Part shown: in pieces, positions 30,273 through 41,448 of the stretch | Layout: each line of letters opens with the position of its first letter | How positions within the stretch are numbered: the first letter of the stretch is position 1 | Origin: Bradyrhizobium retamae | Lineage (GTDB): Bacteria > Pseudomonadota > Alphaproteobacteria > Rhizobiales > Xanthobacteraceae | Direction: 5' to 3' | NCBI RefSeq assembly: GCF_001440415.1 | Contig: NZ_LLYA01000035.1 | Location: forward strand, 122,079 to 186,078 | DNA: 64,000 bases | Position numbers and translations under genes: made by a program | Notes under the pieces: model-generated | Seen by the model: only the letters and a program-made list of their open reading frames with translations | Databases searched by the model: none | Told to the model about the DNA's origin: nothing

Positions 30273-30689
30273 ATGCTGCGGGTTTCCCGCGATCTCGCGA
30301 TCGACGAAAATGACATCGAGATCAGCTTTGTCCGCGCCTCCGGCCCGGGCGGGCAGAACGTCAACAAGCTCGCGACCGCAGCGCAGCTCCGTTTCGACAC
30401 ACGCAAGATCGCGCTGCCGGAGGATGCGGCCGCTCGGCTGGTGCGGCTCGCCGGCCAGCGCATGACCAAGGAGGGCGTGATCGTGATCCACGCCCAGCGC
30501 TTCCGCACCCAGGAGCGCAACCGGGCCGACGCCATCGATCGCCTGCTCGAACTGTTGCGCGAGGCCCTGATCCGCCCGACGCCGCGCCGGCCGACCAAGC
30601 CGACCTTCGGATCGAAGCAGCGGCGGCTGGAAGGCAAGAAGCGGCGCAGTGACGTCAAAGCGAAACGCACTGCGCGCTTTGACGATTGA
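30273..30689 (+). CDS. arfB: Alternative ribosome-rescue factor / peptidyl-tRNA hydrolase ArfB
   Basis: A 138-residue release-factor-like protein (YaeJ) that enters stalled ribosomes lacking an A-site codon and hydrolyses peptidyl-tRNA. The GGQ motif is at residues 26-28 (RASGPGGQNVNKLATA). The basic C-terminal tail (SKQRRLEGKKRRSDVKAKRTARF), needed for binding the empty mRNA channel, is present. I use the ATG at 30273; an ATG at 30252 would begin inside the repeat element. Downstream is a convergent sigma factor gene 18 bp away. Confidence 0.94.
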   Translation: MLRVSRDLAIDENDIEISFVRASGPGGQNVNKLATAAQLRFDTRKIALPEDAAARLVRLAGQRMTKEGVIVIHAQRFRTQERNRADAIDRLLELLREALIRPTPRRPTKPTFGSKQRRLEGKKRRSDVKAKRTARFDD

Positions 30690-30707
30690 ACCGCCGATCA
30701 CGACGTC

Positions 30708-31238
30708 TCAATCGCGAACTAGATATTCCCGGATCATGATCCGCGCGCGATGGATGCGCGCCTTGACGCTTTCGCGCGTCAACCCAAGAACACCAGCGAT
30801 CTCGTGGATCGACAATTCCTCGATATCGCGCAGCAGGATCACCTCGCGATAGTGGTCGGGCAGCGACTGGATGGCGCGGGAAAGATCGATGCGAATGTCT
30901 TCTGGCGCAAGATGCGCCAGGCGCGCCTCCGCATCGTCGGCCGGCGCTTCCGTGCTTGCTGCGCGGCGCAGCAAGCGAAGGCAGGCGCGGCGGGCCACCG
31001 CAAACAGCCACGCCGAAAATGACGTCACCGCGCGCAACGTGCCGACCCGCCGGTACAACAACAGCAGCGTTTCCTGAACCGCGTCGTCGATATCGGCCGC
31101 GCGGCAATTGCGTGCGGCATAGCGGCGGATATCCGGCTGAGCGGCCGCGATCAGCGACACCAGCGCCTCGGTGTCGCCGCCGCGAGCGGCCTCGATCAGC
31201 GAGGGATTGCAGCGCCTCGCTCGGACCAACAGGCTCAT
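30708..31238 (-). CDS. ECF-type RNA polymerase sigma factor
   Basis: A 176-residue extracytoplasmic-function sigma-70. Region 2 (IDDAVQETLLLLYRRVGTLRAVTSFSAWLFAVARRACLRLLRR) recognises the -10 element and region 4 (LPDHYREVILLRDIEELSIHEIAGVLGLTRESVKARIHRARIMIREYL) the -35. There is no typical zinc-finger anti-sigma gene. Instead its ATG overlaps by 4 bp the stop of a small two-helix membrane protein with a CPMC motif. No good Shine-Dalgarno precedes the ATG, so translation probably depends on the upstream gene. Target promoters are unknown. Confidence 0.9.
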   Translation of the reverse strand: MSLLVRARRCNPSLIEAARGGDTEALVSLIAAAQPDIRRYAARNCRAADIDDAVQETLLLLYRRVGTLRAVTSFSAWLFAVARRACLRLLRRAASTEAPADDAEARLAHLAPEDIRIDLSRAIQSLPDHYREVILLRDIEELSIHEIAGVLGLTRESVKARIHRARIMIREYLVRD

Positions 31239-31459
31239 GATGAGGGAAGCCTGCGGCCGACCATGGCGCACATCGGACAAAAGCCGAAAAATCCGGTCGC
31301 GATTGCGACCGCGCCGGTGGCCGCGATCAGGTAGCCGGCCGTCGTGCCGGGCATGCTGAGCAGCCCGGGCATGCCGAAAAACCCATAGGCGATCATCACG
31401 ACGCCCCCGATCGTCCGCATCGCCCGCTCCCAGCCCGGCAAATTCTTGCGATAGAACAT
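31235..31459 (-). CDS. Small DUF2892-type membrane protein with a CPMC motif
   Basis: A 74-residue inner-membrane protein resembling the DUF2892 (YgaP C-terminal) family. After a short N-terminus (MFYRKNLPGWERAMRTIGG) are two membrane helices (VVMIAYGFFGMPGLLSM and LIAATGAVAIATGFFGF), then FCPMCAMVGRRLPSS. The C-x-x-C pair sits at the end of the second helix, on or near the membrane surface. The ATG at 31459 follows AAGGGAG. Its stop overlaps the start of the ECF sigma factor, so the two are translationally coupled. A redox-sensing anti-sigma role is my hypothesis. Confidence 0.85.
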   Translation of the reverse strand: MFYRKNLPGWERAMRTIGGVVMIAYGFFGMPGLLSMPGTTAGYLIAATGAVAIATGFFGFCPMCAMVGRRLPSS

Positions 31460-31557
31460 AACAGCTCCCTTTGATTGCGCGAAAGAACGTCGGCGCGTTC
31501 TCGTCAGATAGAGCCGCCGGGCCGAGCTTTCGGTTCGCGGGTCGCCGGTCGAGGCAC

Positions 31558-31589
31558 AAAAAAACTCCGGCCGCAGCACGGCCGGAGTT
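31558..31589 (-). terminator. Rho-independent terminator after the small secreted protein gene
   Basis: An 11-bp perfect stem (31563-31573 with 31579-31589, loop of five) is followed on the minus strand by seven T. It ends the transcript of the gene at 31636-31926 and separates it from the DUF2892-sigma operon. Confidence 0.9.
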
Positions 31590-31635
31590 CTGTTGGAGAG
31601 CAACCCGTCGGAGGAGGCGGGTTTCCTCCAGGCAT

Positions 31636-31926
31636 TTAGCGGCTGCTTGCTGGAGGGGTCGCCGCTCCGCCCGTGGCCTTGGGCGGCGCTGCGCTACCGC
31701 CCGCCCCGACGGTGCCTTTCGCACCCGGCTTGGCGCCTGCCCTCTGGCCCGCGGCGCCCGCCGGCGCGTCTTCGTCCATGCTGCCCGGCGCGCCGCCCTG
31801 CATCTGGGTCGTGCCCCTTGCTCCGCCGCGAATCTGGGTGTCGGATGAGGCGCCTTGCGCCAGTACCGGACCGGCAAGCAGAGCCGAGATTGCAACCGCG
31901 ATGGCCGAGGTTTTCACTAGCTTCAT
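31636..31926 (-). CDS. Small secreted Gly/Ala/Pro-rich protein (96 aa)
   Basis: A 96-residue protein with a clear signal peptide (MKLVKTSAIAVAISALLAGPVLAQG) and a low-complexity mature part rich in Gly, Ala and Pro (TQIRGGARGTTQMQGGAPG, ending ATGGAATPPASSR). The ATG at 31926 follows TTGGAG; an upstream ATG at 31986 would hide the signal. It has its own strong terminator. No family is recognised. Lack of structure suggests an exported linker or surface peptide. Confidence 0.75.
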   Translation of the reverse strand: MKLVKTSAIAVAISALLAGPVLAQGASSDTQIRGGARGTTQMQGGAPGSMDEDAPAGAAGQRAGAKPGAKGTVGAGGSAAPPKATGGAATPPASSR

Positions 31927-32231
31927 CCATTTCTCCAAGGTTTTGTCGAACGACAAACAGTTCGGCTTCTTCAAAGCACCGTTCACAACCCGAACATGTC
32001 CATCGCCGGATCAGTCGTTATCCGCGAACGGTGCGCTCGCCATGCAAGCTGCGCGATGTGGTGATCGTACAGGGATTTCGAGGTCATTTTGCGAATCCTT
32101 GGCCACATGCAGACCGCATATTCGGCGCCTCCGCAGCATCGGGAAAGTTCCGTAAAAAAATTTTGAACACATGCATTTGACTCGGTAGCCGCGTAAAATC
32201 GCCATCCAGCCTCGAATCGATCCGAGAACGC
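31927..32231. other. Divergent intergenic region upstream of mutL
   Basis: About 305 bp between the secreted peptide gene and mutL. It contains an AT-rich tract (about 32150-32170, CCGTAAAAAAATTTTGAACA) suitable for a promoter. I could not define a consistent -35/-10 pair, and I see no RNA gene. Confidence 0.4.
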
Positions 32232-34037
32232 ATGCCCGTCCGCCAGCTCCCCGAACAGGTCGTCAACCGCATCGCCGCCGGCGAAGTGGTCGAGCGTCCC
32301 GCGAGCGTGGTGAAGGAACTGGTCGAAAACGCCATCGACGCCGGCGCGAGCCGCGTCGACGTTTTCACCGATGGCGGCGGCAGGCGGCGGATCGGCATCA
32401 CCGATGACGGCAGCGGGATGACCCATGGCGATCTCGCGCTCGCCGTCGACCGTCACGCCACCTCCAAGCTCGACGACGAGGATCTGTTACGCATTCGCAC
32501 GCTGGGCTTTCGCGGCGAGGCCCTGCCCTCGATCGGCGCCGTGGCGAAGCTCGGTATCACCACGCGCCACGCCAGCGAGCCTCATGCCTGGTCGCTGTCG
32601 GTCGAAGGCGGCCTGAAATCGCAGATCATGCCGGCCGCGCTGTCGCAAGGCACCCGCGTCGAGGTCAGCGATCTCTTTTATGCAACGCCCGCCCGGCTGA
32701 AATTCCTCAAGACCGATCGCACCGAGGCCGAGGCGATCCGCGAGGTGGTGCGGCGCCTCGCGATGGCGCGGCCGGATATCGCTTTCACTTTGTCCGGCGA
32801 GGAACGCGCGCCGGTGACCTGGGCCGCGGCGCTGCCGGGTGCTGCGGGCCGGCTGACGCGGCTCGGCGACATCTTGGGTCACGATTTCCGTTCTTGCGCC
32901 ATTGAAGTGCGCTCCGAGCGCGAAGGCGTCGTGGTCGAGGGCTTTGCTGCCGCGCCCTCGCTGACCCGCGCCAATGCGCTCGGGCAATATCTGTTCGTCA
33001 ACGGCCGCCCGGTCCGCGACAAGCTCATCCTCGGCGCGGTGCGCGCAGCCTATTCCGACTATCTGCCGCGCGACCGGCATCCGGTCGTCGCGCTGTTCGT
33101 GACGCTGGCGCCGCAGGAGGTCGACGCCAACGTGCATCCGGCCAAGACCGAGGTGCGGTTTCGCAACGCCGGGCTCGTTCGCGCGCTGATCGTGCATGCG
33201 CTCAAGGACGGCCTCGCCCGCGAGGGCCGGCGCACCGCTGCCAATACCGACGGTGCCGCGCTGTCGGCGTTTCGTCCGTCCTTTGCGCCGCGCCCGACCA
33301 ACTGGGACTGGCGGAGTTCGCCGGCCTATCCGGTCAGGCCTTCGTTCGAAGGCGCGGCGGCAACGGCGCTCGCCGAAGCCGGGCAAGCCGCATTCGATGT
33401 CGGCGCGCCAACCGCCGACGTGCGCTTCGAGGCGCAGCTTTCCGCCGACCTGCTCGACCGGCCGCTCGGCGCGGCGCGGACGCAAATCCACGAGACCTAT
33501 ATCGTCTCGCAAACCCGCGACGGCCTCATCGTCGTGGACCAGCATGCCGCCCATGAGCGCATTGTCTACGAGAAGCTGAAGGCGTCGCTGGCGAAGAACG
33601 GCGTGCAGCGGCAGATTCTTCTGATCCCCGAAATCGTCGAACTCGATGAGGCAACCGTCGAGAAGCTGCTGGCGCGCACTGACGAACTCGCCTCCTTCGG
33701 ACTTGCGATCGAATCCTTCGGCCCCGGCGCGGTCGCGGTGCGCGAGACGCCGTCGCTGCTCGGCAAGACCAACGCCGCGGCGCTGTTGCGCGATCTCGCC
33801 GAGCACATGGCCGAATGGGACGAGGCGCTGCCGCTGGAGCGCCGCCTGATGCATGTCGCGGCCACCATGGCCTGCCACGGCTCGGTCCGCGCCGGCAGAC
33901 GCCTCAAGCCGGAAGAGATGAACGCGCTTCTGCGCGAGATGGAAGACACGCCGAATTCCGGCCAGTGCAACCACGGCCGCCCGACCTATGTGGAGTTGAA
34001 GTTGAGCGATATCGAGAAGCTGTTCGGGCGGAGGTAG
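32232..34037 (+). CDS. mutL: DNA mismatch repair protein MutL
   Basis: The 601-residue MutL couples mismatch recognition by MutS to strand cutting. The N-terminal GHKL ATPase is complete: ELVENAIDAGAS (motif I), DDGSGM (motif II), TLGFRGEALPSI (motif III) and KTEVRF. The C-terminal domain carries the endonuclease motif DQHA-x2-E-x4-E (DQHAAHERIVYE, about residue 436), plus ACHGSVRAG and QCNHGRPT. So this is a nicking MutL, as expected in bacteria without MutH. Starts at the ATG at 32232 (MPVRQLPEQV). Confidence 0.96.
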   Translation: MPVRQLPEQVVNRIAAGEVVERPASVVKELVENAIDAGASRVDVFTDGGGRRRIGITDDGSGMTHGDLALAVDRHATSKLDDEDLLRIRTLGFRGEALPSIGAVAKLGITTRHASEPHAWSLSVEGGLKSQIMPAALSQGTRVEVSDLFYATPARLKFLKTDRTEAEAIREVVRRLAMARPDIAFTLSGEERAPVTWAAALPGAAGRLTRLGDILGHDFRSCAIEVRSEREGVVVEGFAAAPSLTRANALGQYLFVNGRPVRDKLILGAVRAAYSDYLPRDRHPVVALFVTLAPQEVDANVHPAKTEVRFRNAGLVRALIVHALKDGLAREGRRTAANTDGAALSAFRPSFAPRPTNWDWRSSPAYPVRPSFEGAAATALAEAGQAAFDVGAPTADVRFEAQLSADLLDRPLGAARTQIHETYIVSQTRDGLIVVDQHAAHERIVYEKLKASLAKNGVQRQILLIPEIVELDEATVEKLLARTDELASFGLAIESFGPGAVAVRETPSLLGKTNAAALLRDLAEHMAEWDEALPLERRLMHVAATMACHGSVRAGRRLKPEEMNALLREMEDTPNSGQCNHGRPTYVELKLSDIEKLFGRR

Positions 34038-34065
34038 TCGCAGCGCTTCCGCACATTCAATTGTC

Positions 34066-34163
34066 GTCACCCGCGAAGGCGGGTGACCCAGTATCCCAGA
34101 GACGTTAGTGATTGAATCGAGAAGCCGCGGCGTACTGGATGCCCCGCCTTCGCGGGGCATGAC
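34066..34163. repeat. Dispersed palindromic repeat, type with CCAGTAT core (copy 1)
   Basis: GTCACCCGCGAAGGCGGGTGAC at the left and a CCCCGCCTTCGCGGGG hairpin at the right enclose a core (CCAGTATCCCAGAGACG ... GCGTACTGGAT). A second copy with a nearly identical core lies at 37473. It sits between the convergent mutL and rsmD genes and may terminate both. Confidence 0.8.
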
Positions 34164-34166
34164 AGA

Positions 34167-34730
34167 TCAGGGTTTGGTAACGGCCCGCAAAAACACGAAC
34201 TCCGTATCGTCATACGCACGCCGCTCCAGTTCCTCGAATCCCTCAGGCGCTGCGAATGCTGCCGCTTTTGCCTCCTCCACCACAACCAGCGCCCCCGCCG
34301 TCAGCCAACCGCCATCGCGCAGCGAGGCCAGTGCCTTCTCCGCAAGCCCCTTGCCATAAGGCGGATCGAGAAACACCAGCGAGAACGGCTCGACCGGATG
34401 CGCCGGGCCGAGATTGGTGGCGTCGCGGCGATAGACTTTTGTCACGCCGCCCAGCCCCAGCGCCTCGACATTGTTGCGCAACAGCGCGCGCGCTTCTGCG
34501 CCGTTGTCGACAAACAGCGTGAAGCCAGCGCCGCGCGACACCGCCTCGATGCCGAGCGCGCCGGTGCCGGCGAACAGGTCGAGCACCCGCGCGCCTTCGA
34601 TCGGGTTGTCGTAAGCGTGGATCAGGATGTTGAACACGGACTCGCGCAAGCGATCCGCGGTCGGGCGGATCTCCCGCGATGAAGGCGAGGCGATACTACG
34701 GCCCTTCAATCGTCCGCCGACGACACGCAT
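34167..34730 (-). CDS. rsmD: 16S rRNA (guanine966-N2)-methyltransferase
   Basis: Methylates G966 of 16S rRNA on the 30S particle. 187 residues, the family length. Seen: the N-terminal MRVVGGRLKGRSIASP, RPTADRLRESVFNIL, SAM motif VLDLFAGTGALGIEAVSRGA and catalytic DPPY at 122-125 (LVFLDPPYGKGLAEKAL). Its start is 7 bp downstream of the rluB stop, in the same direction, so the two rRNA-modification genes form an operon. Confidence 0.95.
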   Translation of the reverse strand: MRVVGGRLKGRSIASPSSREIRPTADRLRESVFNILIHAYDNPIEGARVLDLFAGTGALGIEAVSRGAGFTLFVDNGAEARALLRNNVEALGLGGVTKVYRRDATNLGPAHPVEPFSLVFLDPPYGKGLAEKALASLRDGGWLTAGALVVVEEAKAAAFAAPEGFEELERRAYDDTEFVFLRAVTKP

Positions 34731-34737
34731 AGCCCAA

Positions 34738-36840
<2,103 letters not shown>

Positions 36841-36990
36841 GAATGGTCTCTCGAATATGGATGAATTGCCAATCAGGGTGCGGATGGGCTGTCATAGCGA
36901 CAACGCGCGCGCACTTCGCTCAAGGCGCATTCTCACGCAAAACCGGCATCCACGTTTGCTGAAGGCGGCCCTCATAGCAGGTTTATTCCA

Positions 36991-37449
36991 ATGATACGAG
37001 GCATGACTGCCCCTTCTTTCATGGATTTGGCGCTAAAAACGGCCGAAAACGCCGGAAAGGCCGGCGAAGTTCCGATCGGCTGCGTGATCGTGCGGGATTA
37101 CGAGGTAATCGCCACCGCTGGCAACCGGACGCTGACCGACCGCGATCCGACCGCGCACGCCGAAATATTGGCAATCCGGCAGGCGGCCGAGGTTATCGGC
37201 ACCGAGCGGCTGGTCGATTGCGACCTCTACGTCACGCTGGAGCCCTGCACCATGTGCGCCGGCGCGATCTCGTTTGCGCGGATCCGGCGGCTCTATTACG
37301 GCGCCGCCGATCCCAAGGGCGGCGCGGTGGATTCCGGCGTGCGCTTCTTCGCGCAGCCTACCTGCCATCACGTGCCGGAGGTTTACTCGGCTGTGGGGGA
37401 GACGGAGGCGGCAACGCTGCTCAAGGAGTTCTTTAAGGTGAGACGGTAG
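36991..37449 (+). CDS. tadA: tRNA-specific adenosine deaminase
   Basis: A zinc deaminase that converts A34 to inosine in tRNA-Arg(ACG). 152 residues. Zinc and proton-shuttle residues are H56 and E58 (TAHAEILA) and C86/C89 (EPCTMCAGAI). The tRNA-binding C-terminus ends LLKEFFKVRR. Starts at ATG 36991, 37003 or 37021 are all possible; only the extreme N-terminus changes. Divergent from rluB across 150 bp. Confidence 0.93.
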   Translation: MIRGMTAPSFMDLALKTAENAGKAGEVPIGCVIVRDYEVIATAGNRTLTDRDPTAHAEILAIRQAAEVIGTERLVDCDLYVTLEPCTMCAGAISFARIRRLYYGAADPKGGAVDSGVRFFAQPTCHHVPEVYSAVGETEAATLLKEFFKVRR

Positions 37450-37472
37450 GCGGTACAACCTCATCCAACGCT

Positions 37473-37570
37473 GTCATCATCCGCGAAGGCGGATGATCCA
37501 GTATTCCAGAGACGGTAGTGATCGACCGAGAGGCCGCAGCGTACTGGATACCCGCTTTCGCGGGTATGAC
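37473..37570. repeat. Dispersed palindromic repeat, type with CCAGTAT core (copy 2)
   Basis: GTCATCATCCGCGAAGGCGGATGATC at the left and ACCCGCTTTCGCGGGTATGAC at the right surround a core nearly identical to that of the copy at 34066. It lies between the convergent tadA and dehalogenase genes. Confidence 0.8.
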
Positions 37571-37599
37571 AATTTCGATGTGCGGCGAAAATTTTCGAC

Positions 37600-38505
37600 T
37601 CACGCCGCCGTAAAAAACTCCCGCAACAATTTCGCCGTCACGTCCGGATTCTCCTCCGCCAAAAAATGCCCGGAATCCACCGGCGCCCCCTCCACGTTCG
37701 TCGCCCATTTCTTCCACGCATCGAGCGGCGTCGTTGCAGCAGGCGCGACGCCGGCATCGCCCCACAGCGCCAGCATTGGAATCGTGATCTTCTTTCCGGC
37801 GTCGAAATCGGCCTTGTCGATTTCATAGTCGGCATAGGCACCGGCGCGGTAGTCCTCGCACATCGCATGCACGCGGGCGGGATCGCGGAATGGCGCGAGA
37901 TAATGTTCCAGCGCACGCGGATCGATCGCGTCAAGCGTCTTCGATTTGGTCTGGCTCGCCATCTTGTACTTAAGGAAAAATTCTCCGTTGTTGGCGATCA
38001 ACGTTTCCGGCAGCGGATAGGGCTGCGCCAGAAACGCCCAGTGGTAAATCTTCAGCGCCGAAAGCCGGTTCAGCTTCTCCCAATAGTCATAGGTCGGCGC
38101 GATATCGAGCACCGCGAGCTTCGACAGCCGGCCGGGATGATCGAGCGCCAGCCGGTACGACACGCGGCCGCCGCGGTCGTGTCCGGCGAGCGCGAAATGC
38201 ACATGGCCGAGTTGCTCCATCGCCTCCACCATCGTCTGCGCCATCGCGCGCTTGGTGTAGGGCGTATGGTTCTCATCGCTGCGGGGCATGTCAGACCAGC
38301 CATAGCCCGGCAAGTCAGCGATGATCAGCGTGAACTGGTCCGCCAGTTGCGGCGCGACCTGGTGCCACATCACATGCGTCGACGAAAAACCATGCAGCAG
38401 CAACAGCGGTGGGCCGTTGCCGCCGACACGGGCGAAGATGCGGCCCGACGAGGTGTTGATCCATTCGGACGCGTATCCGGGAAACAGATCGGCAAGATCG
38501 GGCAT
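37600..38505 (-). CDS. Fluoroacetate dehalogenase (haloacetate dehalogenase, alpha/beta hydrolase)
   Basis: A 301-residue alpha/beta hydrolase. Every residue described for the fluoroacetate dehalogenase RPA1163 of Rhodopseudomonas palustris sits at the same number here: nucleophile D110, acid D134 and base H280; carboxylate-binding R111 and R114 (GHDRGGRVS); and fluoride pocket H155, W156 (IYHWAFLAQ) and Y219 ([12 protein letters not shown]). The enzyme cleaves the C-F bond of fluoroacetate to give glycolate. The ATG at 38505 follows AAGGAG. It is divergent from an acyl-CoA dehydrogenase over 123 bp. Activity is inferred from residues, not shown. Confidence 0.88.
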   Translation of the reverse strand: MPDLADLFPGYASEWINTSSGRIFARVGGNGPPLLLLHGFSSTHVMWHQVAPQLADQFTLIIADLPGYGWSDMPRSDENHTPYTKRAMAQTMVEAMEQLGHVHFALAGHDRGGRVSYRLALDHPGRLSKLAVLDIAPTYDYWEKLNRLSALKIYHWAFLAQPYPLPETLIANNGEFFLKYKMASQTKSKTLDAIDPRALEHYLAPFRDPARVHAMCEDYRAGAYADYEIDKADFDAGKKITIPMLALWGDAGVAPAATTPLDAWKKWATNVEGAPVDSGHFLAEENPDVTAKLLREFFTAA

Positions 38506-38628
38506 GGGCGCTCCTTCGTGGGCTGCAGCACTTGCTTCAAACTTTGTTTGCCGTTGCCGCTGGCAGACCGCAGGTTTATGCCATCTCCCAAGTCCGACCA
38601 AGAGCAACAAGACGCGAGGAAACCAGCG

Positions 38629-39861
38629 ATGTCGATCGATTTCGAAATCCCGTCTGAGGCCAAGGCCATCCGCGAGAAGGTTCGCAAATGGGTGCAGGAG
38701 GAATGCATCCCTGCGGAGAAGGAACTCGACACCAAGCCGCTCGCTGAAGTACTCGGCCCGCTACGGGCCAAGGCCCGGGCGCGCGGCCTGTGGTGCCCGT
38801 GGGTGCCGAAGGAATATGGCGGCATGGGCCTCGGCCCGCTCGCCAACGCGCTGGTGCAGATGGAGCTCGGCGAGAGCATGCTGGGCGCGCTGTCGATGAA
38901 CACGCAGGGTCCCGACGACGCCTCGATGATGACGATCCTGGCCCACGGCACGGAATATCAGAAGGAGAAGTTCCTTAAACCCCTGCTCAACGGCGACAAG
39001 CGCATCTGCTTCTCGATGACCGAGAAGGCTGCCGGCGCCGACGCCACCGGCATGCAGACCACGGCCGTGAAGGACGGCAACGAGAACTACGTCCTGAACG
39101 GCGAGAAGTGGTTTTCCTCCTCGGCCAGCGTCGCCGACATGGCGCTGGTGATGGCCAAGACCGACCCGAACGCGCCACGGCACAAGCAGTATTCGACCTT
39201 CATCGTGGAGCTGCCGAACCCCGGCTACAAGATCAAGCGCAACGTCGCCAACATGGCGATCGAGGGGCCGCATGACGATGTCCTGCACGGCGGGCACTCC
39301 GAAATCGAGATCAGGGATCTGAAGGTGCCGGCCGACAATCTGCTCGGCGGCGAAGGCAATGGCTTTGCCATGGGCCAGCATCGCCTCGCCTACGGCCGGC
39401 TACGGCACGGCATGCACAACGTCGCCAAGGCGCAACGCGCGCTCGACATGGCAGTCGCCCATGTCACCAAGCGCTCGACCTTCGGCAAATTGCTCGCCGA
39501 CCGGCAGGCGGTGCAGTTCATGCTCGCCGATTGCGCCAGCGAACTCTACATCGGCCGCCTGATGCTGCTGCACATCGCCTACAAGGCGGAAAAAGGCCTC
39601 GACATCCGGCAGGAGAACTCGATCGCAAAGATCTTCCATGCGCACATGGTGCACAAGGTGATCGACACCGCGATCCAGCTCCATGGCGCACTCGGCTTCA
39701 GCCAGTATACGCCGCTGGCGAAATGGTACACCCAGGTGCGCTCGCAGCGGCTGGTCGACGGTCCGGATGAAGTACACAAGTGGAAGATCGGCAAGAACGT
39801 CATCAAGGCGTTCCGCGAGCACGGCACGACTGCGAGTGCAGCAGGCGGGGATTTGTTGTAG
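38629..39861 (+). CDS. Acyl-CoA dehydrogenase family protein (ACAD10/11-like)
   Basis: A 410-residue FAD enzyme that oxidises acyl-CoA to enoyl-CoA. Seen: [15 protein letters not shown] (N-terminal helical domain), [20 protein letters not shown] (flavin-binding strand), [19 protein letters not shown], and the C-terminal four-helix bundle ([54 protein letters not shown]). The catalytic-base region reads VDGPDEV with aspartate, the pattern of ACAD10/11 enzymes rather than the glutamate of medium-chain types. The ATG at 38629 follows GCGAGGA. Divergent from the dehalogenase. Confidence 0.9.
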   Translation: MSIDFEIPSEAKAIREKVRKWVQEECIPAEKELDTKPLAEVLGPLRAKARARGLWCPWVPKEYGGMGLGPLANALVQMELGESMLGALSMNTQGPDDASMMTILAHGTEYQKEKFLKPLLNGDKRICFSMTEKAAGADATGMQTTAVKDGNENYVLNGEKWFSSSASVADMALVMAKTDPNAPRHKQYSTFIVELPNPGYKIKRNVANMAIEGPHDDVLHGGHSEIEIRDLKVPADNLLGGEGNGFAMGQHRLAYGRLRHGMHNVAKAQRALDMAVAHVTKRSTFGKLLADRQAVQFMLADCASELYIGRLMLLHIAYKAEKGLDIRQENSIAKIFHAHMVHKVIDTAIQLHGALGFSQYTPLAKWYTQVRSQRLVDGPDEVHKWKIGKNVIKAFREHGTTASAAGGDLL

Positions 39862-39865
39862 CCAT

Positions 39866-39986
39866 CGTCATTGCGAGCTACCCGGTCGGCGCAAAGCGCC
39901 GCCGGATGACAGGCTCCGCGGAGCAATCCACTTCTCCCCGCAGGGATAGATGGATTGCTTCGTCGCTGCGCTCCTCGCAATGACGG
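39866..39986. repeat. Dispersed inverted repeat (GTCATTGCGAG type)
   Basis: Outer arms CGTCATTGCGAG and CTCGCAATGACGG are inverted copies. Internal pieces (GCAATCCA and TGGATTGC, with GCGCAAAGCGCC) add further symmetry. It fills the gap between the convergent acyl-CoA dehydrogenase and purD genes. Confidence 0.75.
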
Positions 39987-39995
39987 AAGGAGCGG

Positions 39996-41279
39996 TCAGC
40001 CCCGCGCCCTCTCCACCTCCACCGCCTGCCATGCGATGTCGCGGCGGTAGAAACCATCAGGCCATTGGATGCGATCGACGGCCTGATAGGCACGCTCTCT
40101 CGCCTCAGTGACGGTCTTCGCCATCGCGCAGATGTTCAGCACGCGGCCGCCATTGGCGACAATGCCACCGTCCTTTGCCACCGTACCGGCATGGAAGATT
40201 TCGACGCTGTCGATCTTGGCCGCATCATCGAGCCCATCGATGCGCGTGCCCTTCTTGTAGTCGCCGGGATAACCCTTAGCCGCCATCACCACCGTCAGAG
40301 CAGGCTCGGGATACCAACGCAGGTCGAAATGCTTCAGTTCTCCGTCGCAGGCCGCCAGAAACGCAGGCACGATGTCCGACATCATTCGCAGCATCAGCAC
40401 CTGGCATTCGGGGTCTCCAAAGCGGACGTTGTATTCGAACAGCTTTGGCCCCTGCTCCGTCAGCATCACGCCGGCGTAGAGCACGCCGCGAAACGGCATG
40501 CCGCGCTTCTTCATCCCCGCAACCGTCGGCAGGATGATCCGCGCCATGATCTGGTCGTGAATTTCAGCCGTCACGAACGGCGTCGGCGAATAGGCGCCCA
40601 TGCCGCCGGTGTTCGGCCCCTCGTCGTGATCGAACACGCGCTTGTGGTCCTGCGCCGAAGCGAGCGGGATCGCGGTGTCGCCGTCGCACAGCGCGAAGAA
40701 GCTGATCTCGCGGCCGGCGAGGAATTCCTCGATCACGACTTCCGTTCCCGCCGCGCCGAACGCGCCGTCGAACATCATGGCGATGGCAGCTTCCGCCTCA
40801 GCCAAAGTCTTCGCTACCACGACGCCCTTGCCGGCGGCCAACCCATCGGCCTTGACCACGATCGGCGCGCCCTGCGTGCGCACATAGGCCAGCGCATCAT
40901 CGGCCGTAGTGAAGCGGTTATAGGCGCCAGTCGGAATATCGAATTCGCGGCACAGGTCCTTCGTAAATCCCTTTGAGCCCTCGAGCTGCGCCGCCTGCTT
41001 GCTTGGACCGAACGCCTTGATGCCGGCTTTCGCGAGATCGTCGACGATCCCGGCGGCAAGCGGCGTCTCCGGGCCGACCACGACGAGATCCACGGCGTTC
41101 GTTTTGCAGAACGCGATCACCGCGCCATGATTCGCAACGTCGAGCGCGACGCATTCAGCTTCGCGCGCGATGCCGGCATTGCCCGGCGCGCACCACAATT
41201 TGGTCAGCAGCGGGGAAGCCGCAATCTTCCACGCCAGAGCGTGTTCGCGGCCGCCGGAACCGAGCAGGAGAATGTTCAT
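39996..41279 (-). CDS. purD: Phosphoribosylamine--glycine ligase
   Basis: Second step of purine synthesis: joins glycine to 5-phosphoribosylamine with ATP. 427 residues, usual length. The N-terminal [19 protein letters not shown], the ATP-grasp ([38 protein letters not shown]), [25 protein letters not shown] and [12 protein letters not shown] are all present. I start at the ATG at 41279, the typical N-terminus, though no strong ribosome site precedes it. Divergent from xseA over 169 bp. Confidence 0.96.
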   Translation of the reverse strand: MNILLLGSGGREHALAWKIAASPLLTKLWCAPGNAGIAREAECVALDVANHGAVIAFCKTNAVDLVVVGPETPLAAGIVDDLAKAGIKAFGPSKQAAQLEGSKGFTKDLCREFDIPTGAYNRFTTADDALAYVRTQGAPIVVKADGLAAGKGVVVAKTLAEAEAAIAMMFDGAFGAAGTEVVIEEFLAGREISFFALCDGDTAIPLASAQDHKRVFDHDEGPNTGGMGAYSPTPFVTAEIHDQIMARIILPTVAGMKKRGMPFRGVLYAGVMLTEQGPKLFEYNVRFGDPECQVLMLRMMSDIVPAFLAACDGELKHFDLRWYPEPALTVVMAAKGYPGDYKKGTRIDGLDDAAKIDSVEIFHAGTVAKDGGIVANGGRVLNICAMAKTVTEARERAYQAVDRIQWPDGFYRRDIAWQAVEVERARG

Positions 41280-41448
41280 TCGGAATGCAGCCAAGTGGAG
41301 GGGTTGCCGGCCATTGCGCGACGGTTTAGCACGGCCGGAGCCCGCCGCAACAACGTGTCCATTCCCGTGTGGATATGTGCTCTGGCTGCCCCAACACGGC
41401 CTCGGCACCTTGCGGAAGCGCCGGAAAAGGCCGATTCTACGCCCTGAT

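Noticed and set aside
37666..38628. N-terminal extension of the acyl-CoA dehydrogenase frame by more than 300 codons
   Set aside because: The extension is antisense to the dehalogenase gene and the normal family start with a ribosome site is at 38629.
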